Shown piece after piece: positions 25,634-32,437 of a stretch of DNA of 64,000 nucleotides. Within the stretch, counting starts at the first letter, position 1, and the number at the start of each line of letters is the position of its first letter. The DNA is taken from positions 1 to 64,000 of the forward strand of contig NZ_WMLB01000018.1 in NCBI RefSeq assembly GCF_009709675.1, given 5' to 3'. This DNA comes from Agromyces bracchium. GTDB taxonomy: Bacteria > Actinomycetota > Actinomycetes > Actinomycetales > Microbacteriaceae. Under the pieces are notes generated by a model. That model worked only from the letters and a program-made list of their open reading frames with translations. It was not told where the DNA came from and ran no database searches. Position numbers and translations under genes: made by a program.

Positions 25634-26568
25634 GCCGCCTCGTCGTCCTCGGGTCGGTGAACGTCGACGCGACGAGCTACGTCGACGCGTTCCCGGAGCC
25701 CGGCGAGACGATCCATTCGCACGACTATCGGATGTCGCTCGGCGGCAAGGGCGCGAACCAGGCGATCGCCGCGCACCTGTGCGGTGCCGACGTCGCCTTC
25801 GTCGCGCGCCTCGGCGACGACGCCGCGGCCGAGGTCGCGCGCGCCGCGTTCGCGCGGTTCGGGCTCCCGGCCGAGGGGGTCGCGACCGTTCCGGGCAGCC
25901 CGACCGGCGTCGCCCAGATCACCGTGGCCGCGACGGGGGAGAACACCATCGTCGTCACGGCCGGGGCGAACGCCGCAGTCGGGCCCGACGTCGTCGCCGC
26001 CGAAGCCGAGCGCATCGCGGCCGCCGACGTCGTGCTCACGCAGGGCGAACTCCCCGTGGCGACCATCGAGGCGCTCGCGCGCGCGTGCGATGACGCCGCC
26101 ACGCGATTCGTGCTGAACCTCGCGCCCCCGGTCGGCGTCACCGCGGACGCCACGTCGGTCGCCGACCCGCTCGTCGTCAACGTGCACGAGGCGCGCGCGG
26201 TCGGCATCGGCCGAACGCTGGCCGACGACGCCGACGTCGACGCGTGGCGGGATGCCGCGGCATCCGTCGTCGGCGACCTCGCTCGCTCGGTCGTCGTGAC
26301 GCTCGGTGCACGCGGTGCGGTCGCGGCGGACGCCGACGGTGCGTGGGCCGTCGCGGCGCCCGAGGTCGACGCGGTCGACACGACGGGCGCGGGGGATGCC
26401 GCGACCGGCGCCCTGGCCGCGATGCTCGCCGAGGGGCGCGCCCTTCCCGATGCGGTGCGCGTCGCCGTGGCCGCGGGCGCGATCGCCGTGGGCTCGCGCG
26501 GCACCGTGGACTCGTACGCCGGGCGCGCCGACGTGCTCGCGCTGGCCGACCGGTTGGAGCTCGGATGA
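25630..26568 (+). CDS. rbsK: Ribokinase, PfkB family
   Basis: 312 aa. The N-terminal motif is MSLGGKGANQAIAAHLCGA (about 35-53), and the C-terminal PfkB signature is VDTTGAGDAATGALAAML with the catalytic aspartate. It phosphorylates ribose to ribose-5-phosphate with ATP. The next gene, a nucleoside hydrolase, releases ribose, so the two form a salvage step. It starts at a GTG overlapping the previous stop. Confidence 0.9.
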   Translation: MSRLVVLGSVNVDATSYVDAFPEPGETIHSHDYRMSLGGKGANQAIAAHLCGADVAFVARLGDDAAAEVARAAFARFGLPAEGVATVPGSPTGVAQITVAATGENTIVVTAGANAAVGPDVVAAEAERIAAADVVLTQGELPVATIEALARACDDAATRFVLNLAPPVGVTADATSVADPLVVNVHEARAVGIGRTLADDADVDAWRDAAASVVGDLARSVVVTLGARGAVAADADGAWAVAAPEVDAVDTTGAGDAATGALAAMLAEGRALPDAVRVAVAAGAIAVGSRGTVDSYAGRADVLALADRLELG

Positions 26569-27512
26569 CCGTTCCCGTGATCGTCGACTGCGACCCCGGT
26601 CACGACGACGTCTTCGCCCTCTGGTTCGCCGCGGGGCATCCGTCGCTCGAGCTGCTCGCGGTGACCACGGTCGGCGGCAACGTCCCGCTCGAGCACACGA
26701 GCCGCAACGCCCGCGTCGCCCTGTCGGTCGCCGGCGTCGTCGACGTCCCGGTCGCGGCCGGCGCCCGCGGGCCGCTCGCCCGCGAGCTCTCGACGGCCGA
26801 GTGGATCCACGGCGAGAACGGGCTCGGCGGCCCCGAGCTGCCCGACCCCGACGCCGGCCCGACGCCCGTGCCGCTCGACCCGCGCAGCGCGACGGAGCTC
26901 ATCGCCGACACGCTCGCCGAGGCATCCGAGCCCGTGGCGATCATCGCGACCGGACCCATCACGAACGTCGCCGTCCTGCTCCGCGACCGGCCCGACCTCG
27001 CACCGCGGATCCGGGAGGTCGTCTGGATGGGCGGCTCGACCGAACGCGGCAACGCGACGCCGTACGCCGAGTTCAACGCGTGGGTCGACCCGGAGGCGCT
27101 GGACCTCGTTCTGCAGAGCGGCATCCGCTTCACCATGGTGGGGCTGAACGTCACGCACCGGGCACTCGTGACGAGTCGCGTGCGCGAGCGCCTCGCCGCG
27201 ATCGGCACCCGCACCGCGGGCTTCGGCGACGAGCTGCTCGAGTTCTTCTGCCGCACCAACGACGAGGTGTTCGGCATGCCCGACGGGCCGCTGCACGACC
27301 CGGTCGCGGTCGCCGTGCTCGCCGACCCCGACGCCGTCGAGATCGTGCGCACGCGGCTCGACGTCGAGCTGATCGGGTCGGAGACCGTCGGCGCGACGAG
27401 CGTCGACCTCGACGGCATGCTCGCCCGCGAGCCGAACGCCTTCGTCGCGGTCGGGCTCGACGTCGAGCGGTTCTGGGCGGATGTCGAGGCCGCCGTGGCA
27501 CGGTTGGCCTGA
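26565..27512 (+). CDS. Inosine-uridine-preferring nucleoside hydrolase
   Basis: 315 aa. The calcium-binding N-terminal signature DCDPGHDD is at about residues 8-15. NVTHRALV and GPLHDPVAVAVL (with the C-terminal metal Asp) complete the active site. It cleaves ribonucleosides to base and ribose in the cytoplasm. It is coupled by 4 bp to ribokinase and sits in the pyrE run, which joins pyrimidine synthesis and nucleoside recycling. Confidence 0.92.
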   Translation: MTVPVIVDCDPGHDDVFALWFAAGHPSLELLAVTTVGGNVPLEHTSRNARVALSVAGVVDVPVAAGARGPLARELSTAEWIHGENGLGGPELPDPDAGPTPVPLDPRSATELIADTLAEASEPVAIIATGPITNVAVLLRDRPDLAPRIREVVWMGGSTERGNATPYAEFNAWVDPEALDLVLQSGIRFTMVGLNVTHRALVTSRVRERLAAIGTRTAGFGDELLEFFCRTNDEVFGMPDGPLHDPVAVAVLADPDAVEIVRTRLDVELIGSETVGATSVDLDGMLAREPNAFVAVGLDVERFWADVEAAVARLA

Positions 27513-27522
27513 GGGGGCGCGA

Positions 27523-27750
27523 ATGGACTGGACGTTCTGGGTCGCCGGCATCGTCATCGTCGGGCTCGTGATCGTGACGCAGGTCTTCTTCCACGAGAGC
27601 CGGTGGTCGCGCCGACCGCGCGAGGAGGAGCCGATCGACGCCGACGCGTCGGGCGATGGAGCGCCCGAGGACGCGCCGGAGGATCCGTCGTCGGAGCCGC
27701 CCTCCGTCGCGCCGTCCGACGGAGAGGGCGACGGCGATCGCTCGCGCTGA
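27523..27750 (+). CDS. Small membrane protein with acidic tail
   Basis: 75 aa. One helix (WTFWVAGIVIVGLVIVTQVFF, residues 3-23) is followed by a basic patch (ESRWSRRPREE) and an acidic, Pro/Ser-rich tail. No family is recognised. It begins 10 nt after the nucleoside hydrolase stop, with GAGGGGGCG as ribosome-binding site, and probably ends this operon. Confidence 0.65.
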   Translation: MDWTFWVAGIVIVGLVIVTQVFFHESRWSRRPREEEPIDADASGDGAPEDAPEDPSSEPPSVAPSDGEGDGDRSR

Positions 27751-27766
27751 CCACGACCGCGCGGGC

Positions 27767-27772
27767 TACGCT
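27767..27772 (+). promoter_or_regulatory. -10 hexamer TACGCT, leaderless NUDIX gene
   Basis: TACGCT ends 6 nt before the GTG at 27779. No ribosome-binding site is visible between them. Confidence 0.6.
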
Positions 27773-27778
27773 CGTCGG

Positions 27779-28486
27779 GTGAACTCCCGCGACGACGCGA
27801 GCCGATCGGCCCGCACGCAGCTGGCCGCGCTGGCCGCGGACGAGGAGCTGCGCGACCTGTGGCGCGCGGCGCGGCCGCCGATCGATCCCGAGGCCGCACG
27901 GGCCGCCGCCGTGCTCATCCTCTTCGGCGTGCTCGACGGGCTGCCGAGCGACCACGAGGCCCAGGCCGGGGCCGTCTCGCGCGACCTCGACGTGCTGCTG
28001 CTCGCGCGCGCCGACACGTTGCGCTCGCACGCCGGGCAGATCGCGTTCCCGGGCGGTCGCGTCGAACCCGGCGACGCCGATCTCGTCTCGGCGGCACTGC
28101 GCGAGGCGCGCGAGGAGACCGGGCTGGACCCGGCGGGCGTCGACGTGCTCGGCGAACTCGACCCCATCCCGCTCGCGTACTCCCGCCACCTCGTGACGCC
28201 GGTGCTCGGCTGGTGGTCGCAGCCGTCGCCCGTGCGCGCGGTCGACGTCGCCGAGTCGTCCGCCGTGTTCCGGACGCCGGTGGCCGACCTCCTCGATCCT
28301 GCGAACCGTCGCACGACGGTGCTGCGGCGCGACGGCGACGAGTGGCGCGGTCCCGGGTTCCTCGTGACGTCGGGCGGGGCCGACCGCCTGGTCTGGGGGT
28401 TCACCGCGATGGTGCTCGATGCGATGTTCGAGGCGCTCGCCTGGACCGAGCCGTGGGATCGAGCGCGCGAGATCGACGTGGACTGA
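27779..28486 (+). CDS. NUDIX hydrolase, CoA pyrophosphatase type
   Basis: 235 aa. The Nudix helix is SAALREAREETGLDPAG (about 102-118). It is preceded by LRSHAGQIAFPGGRVEPGDAD (about 80-100), the arrangement of the CoA-diphosphatase (NudL/UPF0035) group. Expected reaction: CoA and derivatives to phosphopantetheine and 3',5'-ADP. It has its own leaderless-type promoter. Confidence 0.87.
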   Translation: MNSRDDASRSARTQLAALAADEELRDLWRAARPPIDPEAARAAAVLILFGVLDGLPSDHEAQAGAVSRDLDVLLLARADTLRSHAGQIAFPGGRVEPGDADLVSAALREAREETGLDPAGVDVLGELDPIPLAYSRHLVTPVLGWWSQPSPVRAVDVAESSAVFRTPVADLLDPANRRTTVLRRDGDEWRGPGFLVTSGGADRLVWGFTAMVLDAMFEALAWTEPWDRAREIDVD

Positions 28487-28541
28487 GCGACCGCAGGTCG
28501 CCGTCGCCGGTCGCCCGTGCCGGTCGGCTGCCGCCCTCCGG

Positions 28542-29339
28542 TTACAGGTCGCTCTCGACCGGCTCGGCCGTGACGAGCTCGAACACGCCGTCGAGGATCT
28601 CGTCGGGCCGGAAGGGGTACTTCTCGATCTCGCGCTGGTCGCTGATGCCCGTGAGCACGAGCACGGTGTGCAGTCCGGCCTCGATGCCCGCCACGATGTC
28701 GGTGTCCATGCGGTCGCCGATCATCGCGGTGTGCTCGGAGTGCGCGCCGATCTTGTTCAGCGCAGACCGGAACATCATCGGGTTCGGCTTGCCGACGACG
28801 TAGGGCTCCTTGCCGGTCGCCTTCGTGATGAGGGCGGCGATCGCCCCGGTCGCGGGCAACGGTCCGTCGGCGCTCGGCCCCGTGGCATCCGGGTTGGTGA
28901 CGATGAACCGGGCGCCCGCGCCGATCAGCCGGATCGCCTTGGTGATCGCATCGAAGGAGTAGTTCCGGGTCTCGCCGACGACCACGAAGTCGGGGTCGGT
29001 CTCGGTCATGATGAAGCCGGCCTCGTGCAGCGCGGTGAGGATGCCGGCCTCCCCGATCACGAACGCCGACCCCCCGGGCACCTGCTGCTTGAGGAAGTCC
29101 GCGGTGGCGAGCGCCGAGGTCCAGATGCGCTCCTCGGGCACGTTCAGGCCCGAGGCGCGGAGCCTCGCCGAGAGGTCGCGGGCCGTGAAGATCGAGTTGT
29201 TCGTGAGCACGAGGTAGGGCGTGCCCGAGTCCTCCCACTGCTGCAGCAGGTCGGCCGCGCCGGGGAGGGCGTGGTTCTCGTGCACGAGCACGCCGTCCAT
29301 GTCGGTGAGCCAGGCCTCGACCTCTTCACGCTTCGCCAT
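28542..29339 (-). CDS. HAD-IIA family phosphatase (NagD-like)
   Basis: 265 aa. Motif I is LTDMDGVLVHE (nucleophile Asp13 and acid/base Asp15), motif II VLTNNSIFT, motif III includes VGKPNP, and motif IV is MIGDRMDTDIVAGIEAG. The large C2 cap lies between motifs II and III. NagD-type proteins dephosphorylate sugar phosphates, nucleotides or phosphoglycolate. The substrate here is unknown. The start lies 6 nt after a TAGGCT hexamer. Confidence 0.9.
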   Translation of the reverse strand: MAKREEVEAWLTDMDGVLVHENHALPGAADLLQQWEDSGTPYLVLTNNSIFTARDLSARLRASGLNVPEERIWTSALATADFLKQQVPGGSAFVIGEAGILTALHEAGFIMTETDPDFVVVGETRNYSFDAITKAIRLIGAGARFIVTNPDATGPSADGPLPATGAIAALITKATGKEPYVVGKPNPMMFRSALNKIGAHSEHTAMIGDRMDTDIVAGIEAGLHTVLVLTGISDQREIEKYPFRPDEILDGVFELVTAEPVESDL

Positions 29340-29345
29340 GCGCCA

Positions 29346-29351
29346 AGCCTA
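29346..29351 (-). promoter_or_regulatory. -10 hexamer TAGGCT, leaderless HAD gene
   Basis: Minus-strand TAGGCT ends 6 nt before the ATG at 29339. The same hexamer serves three other genes in the window. Confidence 0.6.
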
Positions 29352-29491
29352 GGCCGCGCGCATCACAGCACGATGAACGGCGGATGCCGCGCGCGCGACG
29401 GGCCCCGAGCGCCGCCGCGGACGCCAGCGCATGAGATTCCGCCCCATGGGTCGGCTGGCCGGCCTGTGCACCGGATCTTCATGCACGGCCC

Positions 29492-29902
29492 TCAGGGGTG
29501 CAGCAGTTCCTCCCAGTTCTCGGGGACGCTGCCGTTCGGCCCGGGGCAGGCCTGGTCCTCCGGCCGCCAGCGCGGCGGGGCGAGCGGCACGTGCCGCGCC
29601 CCGCGTTCCGCGGCGTAGTCCCAGAACCACCCCTCGCCGGGCTCGAACGACGCGGCGACCTGATGCCCGGTCTCCTCGGCGTGCCGACGCGCGTGCTGGC
29701 CGGGCGACGCGTCGCAGCATCCGATGTGCCCGCACTCGACGCAGCGTCGCAGGTGCCACCACCAGCCGCCGAGGTCGAGGCACTCCGCGCAGCCGGTGCC
29801 GGACGGCGGGGGCGCGAGCACGGGCTCGGCGACCCCGTCGGGCGTGGGCTCGGCGCCGGGCGTCGGCTCCGACCCGGGCGCCGACGACGCTGCCGCGCTC
29901 AT
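29492..29902 (-). CDS. UBP-type zinc-finger protein
   Basis: 136 aa. After a 35-residue Pro/Glu/Ala-rich head comes a complete ZnF-UBP pattern: GCAECLDLG, RRCVECGHIGCC, GQHARRHAEETGH. The Cys/His ligands of eukaryotic ubiquitin-binding fingers are all there. The Trp-rich tail (WDYAAERG, WRPEDQACPG) is normal for bacterial members. What it binds in a bacterium without ubiquitin is not known. The start overlaps the FAD oxidoreductase stop by 4 bp, so the two products are probably partners. Confidence 0.85.
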   Translation of the reverse strand: MSAAASSAPGSEPTPGAEPTPDGVAEPVLAPPPSGTGCAECLDLGGWWWHLRRCVECGHIGCCDASPGQHARRHAEETGHQVAASFEPGEGWFWDYAAERGARHVPLAPPRWRPEDQACPGPNGSVPENWEELLHP

Positions 29903-31542
29903 GCGTACACCTCCGCCGTGGCGAGCGCCCGATGCACCGACGCCACCGCGCTCGATCCCTCGCCGACCGCGGCCGCGACGCGTTTCATCGATCCGCGACG
30001 CACGTCGCCCGCCGCGAACACGCGTGGCACCGAGGTCTCGAAGGGGAGCGGCATCCGCCCCGCCGCCCGCCAGGCGTCGCCGAGGGCGAGCACGTCGGCG
30101 CCCGTGTGGACGAACCCGTCGTCGTCGCGCTCGAGGTCGGCGAGCCAGTCGGTCGCGGGCACCGCGCCGATGAAGCAGAACAGGGCCCGGCAGTCGACGG
30201 TCTCGTCGACGGCGCCGGTGAGCGTCACGCGCGCGAGCGTGTCGTCGCCGTGCAACGCCGAGACCTGCGTGCCGGTGTGGACGTCGATCCGCGGGTCCTC
30301 GCGGATCCGGTCGACCAGGTAGCTCGACATCCGGTCGGCGAGGTCGCCGGATCGCACGACGAGTCGCACGCGGCATCCGCCCTGGGCCAGCGCGAGGGCC
30401 GCCTGCCCGGCCGAGTTCGCGCCGCCGATGACGACCACGTCGGACCCGGAGGCCTGCCGGACTTCGAGCGCGGTCGCGGCGTGGTGGATGCCGGCGCCCT
30501 CGAAGTCGTCCCAGCGCGCGATCGGCAACCCGCGGTAGGCGACGCCGGTCGTGACGACGACGGCCCGTGCACGCACGATCGCGCCGTCGGCGAGGAGCAG
30601 CCGGTGCACGCCGCTCTCGGCGTCGAGCTTCACGACCGGGCACGGCGAGGCGATGCGCACGCCGAACTTGAAGGCCTGCAGCGAGGCCTGCGAGGTGAGG
30701 GCGTCGCCGCTCACGCCGAAGGGGAAGCCGAGGTAGTTCTCGATGCGCGACGTGGTCGCCGACTGCCCGCCCGGCGCGACCGCGTCGAGCAGCACCGTCT
30801 GCAGCCCCTCGGATGCGCCGTAGATCGCCGCGGCGAGGCCCGCGGGCCCGGCGCCCACGACGGCGAGGTCGAACTCGGTGTCGTCCTCGGCCGTGTACGC
30901 GAGCCCGAGCATCTCGGCGATCTGGCCGGGCGTCGCATTGCGGATGATCTCGCCCTGCACGATGGCGACCGGCAGGTCGTCGCGCGTGTAGCCGTGCGAC
31001 CAGATGTCGTGCGACAGGTCCGGGTCGTCGACGTCGATCCAGGTGTGCACGAGCTCGAGCCGGTCGGCGTAACGTCGCAGCGCCTGCGACTCGGGGCTCT
31101 GCGAGCCGACGAGCTTCAGGGTCCACGCGGCGGGGCCGTGCCGGAGCATCTCGCGGCGCGCCCACAGCGTGCGCAGCATGAGGTCGCACAGCTCGTCGTC
31201 GTCGGCCATCATCTTCTGCAGCGCGTCGTGGTCGATCCGGAGCACGCGCCCCGGCACGGTGACGCGGGCGGTGAGGAACGCGCGCTGCCCGTTGAGCAGG
31301 CCGAGCTCGCCGACGAACGTGCGCGGTCCGAGCCGGGCCAGCTGCGTCTCCTCGGTCCACCACAGGGCCTCGCGCACCACCTCGACCTCGCCGGTCTCGA
31401 CGAGGATCAGGTCGTACGAGCGATCGCCGGCCTTGAAGAGGACGTCGCCCTCGGCGACGTCCTGCGGCACGCCGTAGCGTCTGAGTCGCGACCATTGCGC
31501 GTCAGTGAGTTCCGGGGTGATCTTCTCGACGGCACCGCCCAT
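29899..31542 (-). CDS. cNMP-binding/Trx-fold/FAD oxidoreductase
   Basis: 547 aa in three parts. Residues about 10-130 form a cyclic-nucleotide-binding-like beta-barrel (GDVLFKAGDRSYDLILVETG, FVGELGLLNGQRA). Residues about 150-220 look like a thioredoxin fold without CxxC (LVHTWIDVDDP, LPVAIVQGEI, ATPGQIAEMLGL). Residues about 235-540 resemble thioredoxin reductase: FAD site VVGAGPAGLAAAIYG, NAD(P) site VVVIGGANSAGQAALA, late FAD motif VFAAGDVR. The active-site CATC of thioredoxin reductases is absent; the segment reads GAGIHHAATALEV. A redox sensor or reductase with a different partner is likely. It is coupled to the zinc-finger gene. Confidence 0.87.
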   Translation of the reverse strand: MGGAVEKITPELTDAQWSRLRRYGVPQDVAEGDVLFKAGDRSYDLILVETGEVEVVREALWWTEETQLARLGPRTFVGELGLLNGQRAFLTARVTVPGRVLRIDHDALQKMMADDDELCDLMLRTLWARREMLRHGPAAWTLKLVGSQSPESQALRRYADRLELVHTWIDVDDPDLSHDIWSHGYTRDDLPVAIVQGEIIRNATPGQIAEMLGLAYTAEDDTEFDLAVVGAGPAGLAAAIYGASEGLQTVLLDAVAPGGQSATTSRIENYLGFPFGVSGDALTSQASLQAFKFGVRIASPCPVVKLDAESGVHRLLLADGAIVRARAVVVTTGVAYRGLPIARWDDFEGAGIHHAATALEVRQASGSDVVVIGGANSAGQAALALAQGGCRVRLVVRSGDLADRMSSYLVDRIREDPRIDVHTGTQVSALHGDDTLARVTLTGAVDETVDCRALFCFIGAVPATDWLADLERDDDGFVHTGADVLALGDAWRAAGRMPLPFETSVPRVFAAGDVRRGSMKRVAAAVGEGSSAVASVHRALATAEVYA

Positions 31543-31594
31543 CCCCCCATCCTCGCCGACGGAAGGCGCTTCCGGGAGGGGGTTCAGCGACTGC

Positions 31595-32254
31595 TCAGGC
31601 CGTGATCCAGATCCCGGCCGCGGCGGCGCGCGGGATCGCGTGGTCGGCCCCGTCGAGCGCGACGCCGACGGCGGCGGTCGCCGCGGCATCCGTCACCCGC
31701 AGTTCGCGGCCCGGCCCGACCCCGGCCGTCTCGAGTTCGCGCAGCACCGCGGGGTCGCGATCGCTGATCCGGATGACGCGGCCCACGTGCCCCGTCGGGG
31801 CCTCGTCGAGGCGGATCGCGGGCTCGCTCACGAGCGAGCCGTCGGCTCGGGGGATCGCATCGCCGTGCGGGTCGCGCTCGGGCCGGCCGAGCCGGGTGTC
31901 GATCGCCTCGAGCAGCCGGTCGGAGAGCGCATGCTCGAGCACCTCGGCCTCGTCGTGCACCTCGTCCCACGCGTAGCCCATCTCGCGGACGAGCCAGGTC
32001 TCGATGAGCCGGTGGCGGCGCACGACCGCGAGCGCGCGGGCGCGCCCGGCATCCGTCAACCGGATGGCACCGTAGGGCACGTGCTGCACCAGCCCCTGGG
32101 CGGCCATCTTCTTCACCATCTCGGTGACCGACGAGGGGGCGACGCCGAGCGCCGCGGCGAGCCCGGACGGCGTGATCGCCTCGGGCTGCCACTCGGTGTG
32201 ACCGTAGATCGTCTTGAGGTAGTCCTCGATCGCGGGGCTGGGGGTCGTCGGCAT
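31595..32254 (-). CDS. mntR: MntR/DtxR-family metal-dependent regulator
   Basis: 219 aa: N-terminal winged helix (IEDYLKTIYGHTEWQPEAITPSGLAAALGVAPSSVTEMV), dimerisation/metal domain (RRHRLIETWLV, EVHDEAEVLEHALSD) and a C-terminal SH3-like domain. Where DtxR/IdeR have Cys in the primary metal site, this protein has Glu (EAEVLEH), as in manganese-specific MntR. That and the Mn-type importer downstream favour manganese. The likely targets are the paired palindromes at 37667-37709. It has a TATCGT hexamer 8 nt before the start. Confidence 0.85.
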   Translation of the reverse strand: MPTTPSPAIEDYLKTIYGHTEWQPEAITPSGLAAALGVAPSSVTEMVKKMAAQGLVQHVPYGAIRLTDAGRARALAVVRRHRLIETWLVREMGYAWDEVHDEAEVLEHALSDRLLEAIDTRLGRPERDPHGDAIPRADGSLVSEPAIRLDEAPTGHVGRVIRISDRDPAVLRELETAGVGPGRELRVTDAAATAAVGVALDGADHAIPRAAAAGIWITA

Positions 32255-32262
32255 CGGGCCCC

Positions 32263-32268
32263 ACGATA
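32263..32268 (-). promoter_or_regulatory. -10 hexamer TATCGT, mntR
   Basis: Minus-strand TATCGT ends 8 nt before the ATG at 32254, fitting a leaderless or nearly leaderless transcript. Confidence 0.5.
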
Positions 32269-32366
32269 CCCGCGTCCGTTCCGGCGCGGGCGGGGCGAGC
32301 AGGCGGGCCGGGCGGATGCCGCGGGGTTGACCGCGCCCCCGTTCGGGGGTAGCGTCGCTCGGGCAC

Positions 32367-32380
32367 GGAAAGCGCTATCC
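32367..32380. promoter_or_regulatory. LacI-type operator upstream of the PL11 lyase
   Basis: GGAAAGCGCTATCC is a near palindrome around the AGCGCT core typical of LacI/CcpA-family sites. It lies 57 nt before the lyase start and suggests sugar-responsive repression. No LacI-family gene is in the window. Confidence 0.6.
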
Positions 32381-32437
32381 CAGATCGGGACGGCTCAATC
32401 CCCACGACGGGCCCTACGCCCAGCAAAGGATTCGACG

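Noticed and set aside
31595-32254. Iron regulator IdeR/DtxR
   Set aside because: The primary metal site has Glu where DtxR/IdeR have Cys, and the linked importer has the manganese ligand set, so MntR is the better call.
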